The notes under the pieces were generated by a model. It saw only the letters and a program-made list of their open reading frames with translations. It searched no databases and was not told the DNA's origin. Positions 28,602 through 37,346 of a stretch of 64,000 bases of DNA are shown piece after piece. Source of the DNA: Pelagibaculum spongiae (lineage in GTDB: Bacteria; Pseudomonadota; Gammaproteobacteria; Enterobacterales; Pelagibaculaceae); contig NZ_QDDL01000001.1 of NCBI RefSeq assembly GCF_003097315.1, forward strand, positions 434,001-498,000, read 5' to 3'. Made by a program: the position numbers and the translations under genes. Numbering within the stretch: the stretch's first letter is position 1; each line of letters begins with the position of its first letter.

Positions 28602-30005
28602 CATTCGTTAGACAATAAGAAAGGTTTATCTAAAAATCAGTGCGTTATATCGAATTAGAATGGAAGTGGATCTGAAGGGAATTTGCTCACGCCACACTTG
28701 TCTCATATTCGCCAAAACAATCCTCAAGCGCAGCATGAACAATCATAAATTTAACTTTTTTACAAAAAAATCCAATCTTTGTTTGACTCGATTCTCAAAA
28801 AAAATGACGAACCGGATAAGCAGCTTTTCAAGCGAATAAGAAAAGTTATTCCTGATCAGTTTCTTAGTGCCATTATCTCTGCCGTCATGCAAGGTAATAT
28901 TCGAGGCGTTTCCTGCTTAAAATCGCATTTTGTAGATTTAACGGGCATTTCTCTTAGTTATCGCGCTTGTTATTACCGTGTTTCAAAACCTGCATTTGCT
29001 GACACAATGCGCTAATTGCTCGGCTTGCTTTTGGCTGAATTTAAGTCACAAGTGTTGAAATTTAAAAAAGATAGTCCATTCAAAGTCTTTAAAAGAATTT
29101 TTGCTCATGACGGCTGTAGCATGGGCTTGCACAAAGGACTGAAAAACGCATTCCCTGGCAGGTTTAGTGAAACATCACCCGCAGCCATTGAACTTCATTG
29201 CACCATGGATTTACTAAATGATTCGCCAGATACGCATGCTGAGCGCCAGTATATGCCGGACTGGACGGATCAATCATCGGTGTTAGGGCTACTTGACTGC
29301 GGCTACTTTGATACGCAACAAATGGATCAATGGAGTGCAAGTAATGTGCATTATATTGTGCGTGCAAGCATCTCAATTAATCCTGAAATAGTGGCCTGTT
29401 CGAGTAACCCCAAACTGGTAGGGAAAAAGTTAAAAGATGCCTATAGCAAATTCAAACAACGACAACCTACTGATTTACAAGTGCGATGGAAGGGATGCGA
29501 ACACAACGTCAGATTAATTGTACGTTGGAATCGAGACCAGAAACAGTTTGAAAGCCTTGCGACCAACTTGCAGGAAGACCAATTTAGCGCGGATGACGTT
29601 CGCCAAGGCTATCGGCTGCGCTGGCAAATTGAATTGTTGTTTAAAGAGTGGAAAAGCCTGACAAACCTGAAAAAAATAAATACTAGAAATCCAGAGATTG
29701 CAGAAGGTCTAATTTGGGCGAGTTTGATTGGTGCTTTGCTCCGCCGAATTATGGCTTACCAGAGTGAGCAGGTAGTTGATCGGGTATTGTCAACTTGGCA
29801 GGCTTCAAAACTAGGCACTTCACAAATTACAGAATATTGGCGTTGGTTTGTACGAAAATATACAGATCGAGCGAAGGAGTGCTGGGATCAATTAATGTGG
29901 CTATGGGGTGAGGAAGCGGGTAGGCAAAATAAAAAGCGAGACAATAAAAAAGGTCGTTGTAATAGTGGGTTAGTAATGACACCCACTCTTAATGTCTGAC
30001 GAATG
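28602..30005 (+). mobile_element. IS4-family insertion sequence
   Basis: About 1.4 kb bounded by related inverted ends: CATTCGTTAGACAATAAGA at the left and, inverted, CATTCGTCAGACATTAAGA at the right. It carries one transposase gene, interrupted by a stop. A clear target duplication is not visible. Its right end cuts into a relic of the lipoprotein gene at 30006-30227. Confidence 0.75.
28779..29999 (+). pseudogene. IS4-family transposase with an in-frame stop
   Basis: A DDE transposase of ~406 codons. An in-frame TAA at 29013-29015 (after FADTMR) separates the first 78 codons from the remaining 327. The catalytic residues are recognisable: FAHDGCSMGL (first Asp), VLGLLDCGYFDTQQ (second Asp) and the YREK-type motif YRLRWQIELLFKEWK (Glu). 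The downstream frame lacks a good start, so the element is probably immobile unless helped by another copy. Confidence 0.8.
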
Positions 30006-30227
30006 AGTTTCCATTAGGCTTTTTATCTCCCAACGTAACTAACCCATATTGAGGTAGTGGTGTTGCATACTTCCCAGCACTTGGATCTTTGCTATCTACC
30101 AGCGATAGTGAATCCTGCCAGTTAACTGTTTCAATCTCTTGAACTAACATAGTATCGTTAGCTACATCTTCTTTTTGGTAAGCACCCCCCCTAGGATGAT
30201 TGCCGCCATTAATAATAGTTTTTTCAT
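30006..30227 (-). pseudogene. Truncated, frameshifted copy of the neighbouring lipoprotein gene
   Basis: On the minus strand it starts MKKLLLMAAIILGG, then shifts frame and continues NWQDSLSLVDSKDPSAGKYA and TPLPQYGLVTLGD. The intact neighbour has NSWQDSLTQVDSKEPNAGRY and ATPVPRHGLVKLGT. The relic is cut by the IS4 element and ends 15 bases before the stop-side end of the intact gene, so the two were tandem paralogues. Confidence 0.8.
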
Positions 30228-30241
30228 ATTGTTTTTAGTGA

Positions 30242-31564
30242 TTAGTTTCCAGCAGGATCTCCGTTAGGGTAGATCTCTCTAGGAACTATTGTTCCAAAGT
30301 TAGTAGATGTAGTCCATTGAAGCTGTGTCTCAATTATATACTGCAGTTGCTTATGCTCGTCGTTGATGTTTGCAGTACTAGCACATCGCTGTCCGTTTAA
30401 CCATGAGATGAATGATAAAGTACCATCATCATTGATAACCCAATCAGCTAATCCGTCAGCAATATCTCCAGCAAACTTAAAGACCGGTCCACATTGTCTG
30501 CCTAGACGAAGGATCGCTCCAGTCGAAGTTTGCTTAACAAAGATAGAGTCAGTATCCCTAACTGATGCAAATTCGTCAGCAGTTTCAACAGGATTCTCTA
30601 AAGAACCAAGCACAGGAAGCACAGGATCACCTGTACAGATTCTACGATAGGAATAGTATGAAGTATTTGGATCAGCAATTATGTCTGCTTCAGTAAAGAA
30701 TAATACACCTCTCCAATTAGAATAACCTAAAGATGGGTGACGGTAAGTAGTATTAGTATAAGATGGTACTAGAAATTGACTAGGCCAGTAGCTAGTTGGA
30801 CCAGCTTGCTCAAACGAATCTAAGTCTGGTTGATCCTCTCCATTTAGTTGCCATTTAATCACACCATACTCAATTCGGTAATCACCTAGGCGAGTAGTGT
30901 ATGAGTGGTTTTCAATACAGTCACGAATGAATTCATCGTTAGCGTCAAAAGGAAAGCTTACATAGCTCTCAACAGATCCGCCAGAGTTGTCTTCAGTATT
31001 GCTTTTGAATTTAATGTATGTGCGAGTATCAGCATAATAGAGATAAAACTCATCTCCTACAACGCCTTCTAAGCTATTTGCTCCCTCGACAGCATATAAT
31101 AGATTATTACGAAGTAGCTCGTCTCGTTTAGTTACTAAATTAACATCTCCAGTGATACGTGTTCCAGTAACATCTACGCCTGTGAAATACACTTCATCAA
31201 TCAAGTTAGAGTCTCTAACGTAATTAATAGTCTGTGAGTCATAGTGTTCTCCATGCCATATTCCTTCTCCGTGTGCTAGGACAACGAGTATAGTCACATC
31301 CGAGATATGCTCTGACCAGATAAGGTTAAAATCTCTAGTACGCCTGTCTTGAGTTCCAAGCTTAACTAATCCATGTCGAGGGACTGGAGTTGCATACCTT
31401 CCGGCATTAGGCTCCTTGCTGTCTACTTGAGTTAAGGAGTCCTGCCAACTATTTTCAACTTCTTGAATTTCAGCCTCTAAGACTGTTTGCTCTCCTTGCT
31501 GACAAGCAACCGTTCCCATAACGATTACTGCTAGTAATAATAGTTTTTTCATTGTCTTACTCAT
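30242..31564 (-). CDS. Secreted hypothetical lipoprotein
   Basis: A 440-residue protein with an N-terminal signal (KKLLLLAVIVMGTVAC) and a probable lipidated Cys, followed by a large beta-rich domain with many aromatic and acidic residues. No family is recognised. It precedes a broken paralogue and lies downstream of another secreted protein gene on the same strand. The start with GAGGA upstream is 31564; 31552 is an alternative. The region appears to use more AGA/CTA codons than the core genes, hinting at transfer, but this was not measured. Confidence 0.55.
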   Translation of the reverse strand: MSKTMKKLLLLAVIVMGTVACQQGEQTVLEAEIQEVENSWQDSLTQVDSKEPNAGRYATPVPRHGLVKLGTQDRRTRDFNLIWSEHISDVTILVVLAHGEGIWHGEHYDSQTINYVRDSNLIDEVYFTGVDVTGTRITGDVNLVTKRDELLRNNLLYAVEGANSLEGVVGDEFYLYYADTRTYIKFKSNTEDNSGGSVESYVSFPFDANDEFIRDCIENHSYTTRLGDYRIEYGVIKWQLNGEDQPDLDSFEQAGPTSYWPSQFLVPSYTNTTYRHPSLGYSNWRGVLFFTEADIIADPNTSYYSYRRICTGDPVLPVLGSLENPVETADEFASVRDTDSIFVKQTSTGAILRLGRQCGPVFKFAGDIADGLADWVINDDGTLSFISWLNGQRCASTANINDEHKQLQYIIETQLQWTTSTNFGTIVPREIYPNGDPAGN

Positions 31565-31607
31565 TATTCTAATTTTCCTCGTCAGGAATTGTTAAGGCGT
31601 CCCTTTA

Positions 31608-31724
31608 TTATAATTTAATTAACTTTTTAATATCAGTTCTGTAAACGAATACACCTCTCTTAGCTCCTAGCGCTATTAATGCCAATAATCCAATTTCTAA
31701 TAATCCTAATAATAACCTCCTCAT
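31608..31724 (-). CDS. Possible 38-residue membrane peptide
   Basis: A frame from ATG 31724 gives MRRLLLGLLEIGLLALIALG, then AKRGVFVYRTDIKKLIKL: one hydrophobic helix and a basic tail. It lies between two secreted protein genes on the same strand. No ribosome-binding site precedes the ATG, and a GAGGAGG is found just inside it, so translation is uncertain. Confidence 0.3.
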   Translation of the reverse strand: MRRLLLGLLEIGLLALIALGAKRGVFVYRTDIKKLIKL

Positions 31725-31772
31725 AATTTTTTAATTTAAATATTAATAAAACATGCTGGACATAATTTGTCT

Positions 31773-32663
31773 TTATTGACGCTCTACATCCGGTTCTTGC
31801 TCATCAATATGTTGAAGCACAAGTTTAAGACGTGTTACGTCGATGGGCGTTTCTGAGTGACGGTTAATACGATCTACAGCCCACTGTTTAGTGTATGTTC
31901 CAGCTCGGTATCTTTTAGCTGAGTAGCGTTGAGATCCATTTAATGTTGCAATAGCACTGTCAACATCAAGGTTAAATATTTCTAATTCTGGGTGCAATAA
32001 AATCAAACGTTCAATCCACTCATTACCTATGGCATTTTCTTCAGTTGGAGTAGGTACATCTGGTTCAGAAATAACATCATCTGGTGTATCGATATTCCAG
32101 CACTGAGTGTATATCTGAGGGTCTAAGACATGCTCTTGAGCAGCGAACACTCCATCGAGTAACCATGGGAAATCTTCTACTAACTCAGGGAATAAGCTTG
32201 ACGTAGAGTAACGGTACTCATAAGTACTTGCACCTTCACGAGCACGAGCTTCAAAGTTGTAAACCACATTATAATCAATAGGAGCTAAATCATGAGGTAC
32301 AGCTAACATGTAAGCATTAACTTGGTCATGAACCTGAGGAATATTTAGGTTACCACCACCCATTCCATCAAAACTAGTGAAGTCGCGTGAAGTGCCATTT
32401 CGCAAGTATAAAGTAACCGTGTAGCGTGACTCTGTAGCACGATAACCTACAGGGCTAACACTATTAGAATCTCGATATGTTAAGTCTTGCATGCGAGGAG
32501 CTAAAAGTTGAGCCGTAACTGTAGTATCACCATTTAAATCGGTAACTGTATATGCGTAGCTACTGAAGCCATTAATGAAACAGCGTTGATACTGAACGTT
32601 GTCAGTTGCTAATGCTGGACCTGATGCTAGTAATAAACCAGCTGATAACAATAATTTATTCAT
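31773..32663 (-). CDS. Secreted hypothetical protein
   Basis: A 296-residue protein with a cleavable signal (MNKLLLSAGLLLASGPALA, cut before TDN). It has a beta-rich region up to ~190, a short acidic linker (SEPDVPTPTEEN) and a helical C-terminal ~85 residues. Two cysteines in the mature part could pair. Not recognised. It is the first gene of a group with the small peptide and the lipoprotein at 30242-31564. Confidence 0.55.
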   Translation of the reverse strand: MNKLLLSAGLLLASGPALATDNVQYQRCFINGFSSYAYTVTDLNGDTTVTAQLLAPRMQDLTYRDSNSVSPVGYRATESRYTVTLYLRNGTSRDFTSFDGMGGGNLNIPQVHDQVNAYMLAVPHDLAPIDYNVVYNFEARAREGASTYEYRYSTSSLFPELVEDFPWLLDGVFAAQEHVLDPQIYTQCWNIDTPDDVISEPDVPTPTEENAIGNEWIERLILLHPELEIFNLDVDSAIATLNGSQRYSAKRYRAGTYTKQWAVDRINRHSETPIDVTRLKLVLQHIDEQEPDVERQ

Positions 32664-32880
32664 TTATTTGCTTCTTTATTCACTATGTTGATCAGTAAAA
32701 ATCTCTAGGGGCTGAAGGCATTGTTTAGTTAAATATATATTTAACAATTACTGTTAATGCGTAGTGATTCAGACTTAACCTGACAGCTGTCGATTATTTT
32801 TCCGAGATTGTCTTGTTAATTTTAACTGAATTCTTTTCAGCCCAAATCTTTTTTCCATATTCGAGTGTAGTCGCTAGCGT

Positions 32881-32952
32881 TCAGCCACCGCACATTTCCC
32901 CCTGATAAGTTCCTTCATGGTTGTAATATTCTACCCAGCGGTCTAAATCGGC
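32881..32952 (-). pseudogene. Integrase-core (IS3-like) transposase remnant
   Basis: A 24-codon frame ends a lost transposase: ADLDRWVEYYNHEGTYQGEM then CGG and stop. The W-x-x-x-Y-N-x-x-R/G-x-H/Y-Q-G pattern is the C-terminal signature of rve transposases. Nothing of the catalytic core remains. Confidence 0.6.
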
Positions 32953-32954
32953 AC

Positions 32955-33042
32955 ACCTTGCACCAACGGCGCAAAACCTCATCACTATTCCAGCTATTGG
33001 CTTTTTCTAGGTTAACGCACAGCACTAAATGATAATGGTTGC
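32955..33042 (-). pseudogene. Fragment of a RAYT gene
   Basis: About 88 bases nearly identical to an internal part of the intact RAYT gene (33988-34075), covering the codons for NYHLVLCVNLEKANSW and RRWCKVQ-like residues. It shows a second RAYT copy existed or was partly copied here. Confidence 0.7.
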
Positions 33043-33135
33043 TCTGCTCTTTAATATTGTCTAAAACATGCCAGGCATTATTTATTTTATTCACAATAGA
33101 ATATATTTAGGATCACGGAAATTTAAAATCATCCC

Positions 33136-33210
33136 GTAGGTTAGAAAAGCCCCAGCGCCGTCTGACGAATAATACAAAGTGTCAGATGGCGCTCCGTTAA
33201 TCTAACCTAC
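33136..33210. repeat. REP-type hairpin pair
   Basis: Nested inverted repeats: outer GTAGGTTAGA/TCTAACCTAC and inner AGCGCCGTCTGAC/GTCAGATGGCGCT. It sits 60 bases from the 3' end of the RAYT gene. REP hairpins beside RAYT genes are their usual substrates. A related half is at 39833-39860. Confidence 0.75.
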
Positions 33211-33269
33211 CTGGCATAAAATTAAGTGCCGAAAGAGATAGGGTATTTATTAAATTCTACGGCCCTCAC

Positions 33270-34367
33270 TCATGAATTTTTAAATAATCGATCCGAACCC
33301 GAACCGCTGACCCAAAATTGTTTCAATTGAAGCGCATGTTTTCTTAGCGATGCCAAACACCCTACTGCCCGGTGGAATTTATTACCCCCTTGGCCCATAG
33401 TCTGAATCCAAACGGTTTGGTCAATATCTAACCGTTCAATAATCGGCGGTAAAGAATCATCTATTACAGCTTTTCCTGAACGAATAATTCGTGCGGCTTG
33501 GTCAACCAGCGTTAAATAATCTTGATAAGAGAAAGGAATGTTTTCTTGGGACGAGTCCTTGCTTTTAAAAGATTTTAGTTTTGGCTTAACTACAGAGCTA
33601 CCTTTTTTTTCTTTAGCAGATTTGAATGATTTTTTCTTACTATTACGAATAATTCTTTGTTGGATCGAAGTATAATCTGACTGCTCTGGCGTTTTCGCTA
33701 TACCTGCACGCAACGGATTTAAATCAACATAAGCCATGCAAGTTAAAATGGCTTGTTCATCTAACAAAGCCTGCGCTTTAAAGCGCCCTTCCCAAAAATG
33801 CCCAGTGCATTTATCTTCTTTATTCGCCATTCTTGCTAATGGTTCATTCAGGCTGCGCATAAACCAACTTAAATCGACCAACCGCTGGCGATATTCATCA
33901 ACAAAACTTTCAACATATTGCAATTCTAACGGCATTAAATTGTCACCCTCTAAATAACGGCGAACCATTTCAGGCCCTTGGTACACTTTGCACCAACGGC
34001 GCAAAACCTCATCACCACTCCAGCTATTGGCTTTTTCTAAGTTAACGCACAGCACCAAATGGTAATGGTTACTCATCACGGTATAACTAGCAATTTCAAT
34101 AGAAAAAGCGTCAGCCAGCAATGCCAAACGCTTAACAATCCAATCTCGGCGGTGCTCAAAGCTTTCACCGGTGTCCGGGTCAACACCACACAGCCACGCC
34201 TTGCGACATACCCTACTCATGCAGTGGAACCAATGGCAAAACTGTGGGTTCATTCCCACACGACGCGGCCCCACCTTGGCAATTTCAACCGTATCGGTAT
34301 AGCGACGACCAAAATCAAAGGAGCTATCAGAAAGAGATTGAGCAGAATTAAAATTGTGATCTGTCAT
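33270..34367 (-). CDS. REP-associated tyrosine transposase (RAYT)
   Basis: A 365-residue protein with the Y1/HUH-type nuclease core. The metal-binding motif is in MSNHYHLVLCV (H-Y-H form), the WFMRSLNEPLARMAN block follows, and the candidate catalytic tyrosine is in CMAYVDLNPLRAGI. The C-terminal third is basic and unique. RAYTs nick REP hairpins and are thought to spread them. Here a REP pair lies just downstream, and truncated copies of its own 5' end plus leader occur at 34491-34621 and 37347-37459. Confidence 0.8.
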   Translation of the reverse strand: MTDHNFNSAQSLSDSSFDFGRRYTDTVEIAKVGPRRVGMNPQFCHWFHCMSRVCRKAWLCGVDPDTGESFEHRRDWIVKRLALLADAFSIEIASYTVMSNHYHLVLCVNLEKANSWSGDEVLRRWCKVYQGPEMVRRYLEGDNLMPLELQYVESFVDEYRQRLVDLSWFMRSLNEPLARMANKEDKCTGHFWEGRFKAQALLDEQAILTCMAYVDLNPLRAGIAKTPEQSDYTSIQQRIIRNSKKKSFKSAKEKKGSSVVKPKLKSFKSKDSSQENIPFSYQDYLTLVDQAARIIRSGKAVIDDSLPPIIERLDIDQTVWIQTMGQGGNKFHRAVGCLASLRKHALQLKQFWVSGSGSDRLFKNS

Positions 34368-34408
34368 AGCACTGCATACCTACGCTATTGAAGTTTAGGT
34401 AGCATATA

Positions 34409-34490
34409 AAACAAAAACCCCGCTGAGAAATCAAAAAAATTAATTCGCAGCAGGGCTTTATAAATCAATTTATGCCTGGCAGGTTTTGTT
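34409..34490. repeat. Terminator-bearing palindromic repeat, copy 1
   Basis: An 82-base unit. The outer ends AAACAAAAACC and GGTTTTGTT are inverted. Inside are a C-rich/G-rich stem (CCCCGCTG/CAGCAGGG), the palindrome ATAAAT-CA-ATTTAT and GCC-TG-GC. It lies 41 bases before the RAYT start. The stem followed by T resembles a terminator. Confidence 0.75.
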
Positions 34491-34704
34491 CGCAATTTCA
34501 ACCGTATCGGTATAGCGACGACCAAAATCAAACGGGCTATCAGAAAGAGGTTGAACAGAATTAAAATTATGACCTGTCATAGCACTGCATACCTACGCTA
34601 TTGAAGTTTAGGTAGCATATAAAACAAAAACCCCGCTGAGAAATTAAAAGAATTAATTCGCAGCGGGGCTTTATAAATCAATTTATGCCTGGCAGGTTTT
34701 GTTT
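34491..34704. repeat. Palindromic repeat, copy 2, with a copied RAYT 5' end
   Basis: 34494-34621 repeats the first ~90 bases of the RAYT gene and its leader. 34622-34704 is a full copy of the 83-base unit with perfect CCCCGCTG/CAGCGGGG arms. Together they show that leader plus unit were copied as one block. Confidence 0.75.
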
Positions 34705-34811
34705 TCCAAAAACATGGTGTCGGGGAGGCTTTGTCGTTATTATTTGCGGGTAAATGGCCGGACTTTATTCAGAAGAAATTGGATCGGTTGGTATGACATG
34801 CTGAATGGTTA

Positions 34812-35024
34812 CTATTTTTCTTTAACTTCAGACCTATTAGTAAAATCTAAACCTGCTTTGTTTTCTTCCATGAAGGCAATAAACTCTTTTGCTTTAGCTT
34901 CAGAGTTTATTGCGCCATTGATATCTCGATACCCCAACATATCAATGAATAATGTCCATTGTACTAATTTCACACGTGACCTCGACGATAAAACATAACG
35001 AGCCTGTAGATTAACCCGGTTCAA
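34812..35024 (-). pseudogene. Possible N-terminal fragment of an unknown gene
   Basis: The minus-strand frame, perhaps starting at GTG 34973, reads KLVQWTLFIDMLGYRDINGA then INSEAKAKEFIAFMEENKAG. This looks like real coding sequence rather than noise. It stops after ~50 residues (NRSEVKEK). The family is not recognised. The fragment lies between a repeat copy and transposase remnants. Confidence 0.35.
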
Positions 35025-35161
35025 TCAGAATTTTGAGTCTACTTGGTCTGCCAATGGCGAATCTCAGATTCATAATCGGGTGGTTCTGGCTCGGTTTGGT
35101 TGTTGCTTTGGTCGACTATATTGCCGGATTGTCGGTTTATTTTCCATCAATCAGATCAATC

Positions 35162-35308
35162 TCAAACTGCTTGGCCATATCTTTGAATTTTCTCGATGTT
35201 ATGCACCATGCAGAACATCAACCACTGCGCATTCACCTTGGCCTTTCCTCGTAAACTGAATTGACGGAGACCTTTGGTTGTGTTGATGTTTCCAAAAGGC
35301 GGCTCCAC
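35162..35308 (-). pseudogene. C-terminal remnant of an IS1182-like transposase
   Basis: The frame reads VEPPFGNINTTKGLRQFSLR, then GKAKVNAQWLMFCMVHNIEK and a stop. VEPxFGxIK...RG..KV..W...HNxxK is the C-terminal DDE-transposase signature containing the catalytic Glu. The upstream part is replaced by a partial 83-base repeat. Confidence 0.7.
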
Positions 35309-35339
35309 TAAATCAATTTATGCCTGGCAAGTTTTGTTT
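35309..35339. repeat. Palindromic repeat, partial copy
   Basis: Only the right end of the 83-base unit is present: TAAATCAATTTATGCCTGGC followed by AAGTTTTGTTT. It joins the IS1182-like remnant to the ISAzo13 remnant, so the unit marks a recombination joint. Confidence 0.65.
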
Positions 35340-35340
35340 T

Positions 35341-35869
35341 TTTTTAAAGGTTTACATTTACGAACTTTCATTGGGTGATAACCCAATTGATTGAGTTTGT
35401 TTAAAATAGTTCTTTCGCAAGGAAGGGTTTCGTCTTTGTATTTAAATTGAGAAATCAATTTCTAGCGAACCATGCCCGCAGTGATAGGGGTATAGCTTCG
35501 GGTGCTACGGAACGTGGGATCCGTCTGTGAAGTGGGCTCAACAATCTCTTGAATATGCTCAAGCAGCTGTGGCAGTCGTTCTTCAGCCTTTTTTTTACCG
35601 CGCAGATGGAATTGATCTTGAAAATCCTGGCCGGTGGCCAGCTCAATTGCGCCTTTCTGAATAGTGGATCGACTCCAGCCGGGGTGATCTTGTGCAAAAA
35701 CTTGGCCGCCTCTGCCCAAAAAATCAACGACTTGTGCCATAAATTTACGTCTTGCACTGCCTTTGAGTTGATTGGCAGTGTCCTCCCATAACTTCATGTC
35801 TTTCGATTTAGGTATGTCTAACACAGCAGGAAACAATTTGAATGCGATATTTGTTTGGCAGCAGAACAA
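35341..35869 (-). pseudogene. ISAzo13-family transposase remnant
   Basis: The minus-strand frame carries the ISAzo13 N-terminal region: MKLWEDTANQLKGSARRKFM, WSRSTIQKGAIELATGQ, FHLRGKKKAEERLPQLLEHI and TFRSTRSYTPITAG. An in-frame TAG at 35462-35464 interrupts it. The same frame then goes on with DETLPCERTILNKLNQLGYH and is cut by the repeat at 35340. The catalytic part is absent. Confidence 0.75.
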
Positions 35870-35920
35870 TTGGATAGTTCAGGTTTTTTTTAAATTTCTG
35901 CGCCCCTTAGGTAGCATATA

Positions 35921-36003
35921 AAACAAAAACCCCGCTGAGAAATTAAAAGAATTATTTATTAGTAGGATCTTATAAATCAATTTATGCTTGGCAGGTTTTG
36001 TTT
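35921..36003. repeat. Palindromic repeat, copy 3
   Basis: A full 83-base unit. The right arm of the main stem has mutated (CCCCGCTG opposite AGTAGGAT), so the terminator stem is lost, while both ends and the ATAAATCAATTTAT palindrome are kept. Confidence 0.7.
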
Positions 36004-36070
36004 GCAAGCGGCTGTGGCAGTCGTTCTTCAGCCTTTTTCTACCGCGCAGATGGAATTGATCTTGAAAATC

Positions 36071-36313
36071 CTAGCCGGTGGCCAGCTCAATTGCGCCTTT
36101 CTGAATAGTGGAGCGACTCCAGCCAAGGTGATCTTGTGCAAAAACTTGGCCGCTTCTGCCTGAAGAATCAACGACTTGGGCCATAAATTTCCGTCTTGCA
36201 CTGCCTTTGAGTTGATTGGCAGTGTCTTCCCATAACTTCATGTCTTTCGATTTAGGTATGTCTAACACAGCAGGAAACAATTTGAATGCGATATTTGTTT
36301 GGCAGCAGAACAA
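36071..36313 (-). pseudogene. Second ISAzo13 N-terminal fragment
   Basis: A duplicate of the start of the remnant at 35341-35869, ending at AIELATG where the frame breaks. It is part of the tandem duplication. Confidence 0.7.
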
Positions 36314-36363
36314 TTCGATAGTTCAGGTTTTTTTAAATTTCTGCGCCCCTTAGGTAGCATATA

Positions 36364-36446
36364 AAACAAAAACCCCGCTGAGAAATTAAAAGAATTATTT
36401 ATTAGTAGGATCTTATAAATCAATTTATGCTTGGCAGGTTTTGTTT
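36364..36446. repeat. Palindromic repeat, copy 4
   Basis: Same sequence as copy 3, including the decayed main stem. It ends 42 bases before the start of the C58 protease gene. Confidence 0.7.
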
Positions 36447-36487
36447 GATAGTTGTAGCATAGCGTTTTGACGCTACTGGAGCTAAAT

Positions 36488-37126
36488 ATGAACAGTTTAT
36501 TTCAAACCCAAGAGTATAGTGATGCAAGCCTGGTGAGAAAGTTGACAGATTATCCCGTTCAACGAAGAGGGTTATGTTTTGGAATGTCGCTAAACTGGTT
36601 GCGGTCAATCGCCAAGTTTAGTATTTTTGAAAAAAAAGAAGAGAGAATTTCTCGAATATCTGATAAAGAAGCTACAGATTCTTATTATTATTCAACTTTA
36701 GCTGTTCAAAATATATTTATTCAATTATTAAGAAAAAGCAAAAACAAAGGCGAAAGCAAAAACAAATGCTTGCACTCATCCCTGCAAGCGGCGGCAAATT
36801 TTGTTGGGTTGGAATTGGCGACATCCGAAAAAAACTTGAGTAGGATACCAATAGGTAGTGCGGAAGACAATCATTTGTTAACTGATCTTATGTTTTCTGC
36901 TCAAACGGGCTCATACTTTTTAATTGGAATTTACGCACCAGGAAATGGGCACGCTATCGCATGTCATGTTGAGAAATCTTTAGGCAAAAATTATTATGCT
37001 TTTTTTTGCTCAATGAATGGTGAGTATTTTGTACCAGAATCTTCCCTAGGTACTTGGATTAACCAACATTTGCGCTGTTTTCCTGGGACGGAAAAGTTCT
37101 TTGTTGCAGAATTAACTGCTCAATAA
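36488..37126 (+). CDS. YopT-like (peptidase C58) cysteine protease
   Basis: About 212 residues from ATG 36488, which has a GGAG site nine bases upstream. The N-terminal RRGLCFGMSLNWLRS supplies a candidate catalytic Cys in the C58 context (G-x-C-x-x-x-S-x-x-W). GNGHAIACHVEK supplies the His, and a later Asn/Asp (FCSMNGEYF) could complete the triad. C58 proteases are often effectors delivered by secretion systems. There is no signal peptide. The gene lies between copies of the 83-base repeat, so it looks like recent cargo. Confidence 0.65.
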   Translation: MNSLFQTQEYSDASLVRKLTDYPVQRRGLCFGMSLNWLRSIAKFSIFEKKEERISRISDKEATDSYYYSTLAVQNIFIQLLRKSKNKGESKNKCLHSSLQAAANFVGLELATSEKNLSRIPIGSAEDNHLLTDLMFSAQTGSYFLIGIYAPGNGHAIACHVEKSLGKNYYAFFCSMNGEYFVPESSLGTWINQHLRCFPGTEKFFVAELTAQ

Positions 37127-37316
37127 TTAAACTAGGAAATTCTGGCTTTGGAAGCTACGCGACAGAAGCAACCTTATGATTTTGATAGAAAATATGAGAT
37201 TGCTGCTATGCAAGGCGTAAATTTAGAAAACTGCATGGTGGTTTGCGTGAGCCGTAGCAATGTTTGAAATCAAGGGTCAGCCATTATAGAAGAGGCAATG
37301 CCTTTAGCGCCAGCAG

Positions 37317-37346
37317 AAATCAATTTATGCCTGGCAAGTTTTGTTT
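37317..37346. repeat. Palindromic repeat, partial copy
   Basis: The right end only: AAATCAATTTATGCCTGGCA, then AGTTTTGTTT. It joins at once to another copied RAYT 5' fragment. Between the C58 stop and this copy, 37142-37267 is an open frame (PYDFDRKYEIAAMQGVNLEN) that may be a further relic. Confidence 0.6.

Larger units (their letters stand above)
35561..36446. repeat. Tandem ~440-bp direct duplication
   Basis: 35561-36003 and 36006-36446 are near-identical. Each holds the same ISAzo13 fragment, a spacer and one copy of the 83-base unit. Point differences include FLGRGG versus SSGRSG in the encoded fragment. Confidence 0.8.

Noticed and set aside
34699-34998. A 99-residue plus-strand protein
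   Set aside because: It begins inside the repeat unit, and the opposite strand reads as more natural coding sequence.
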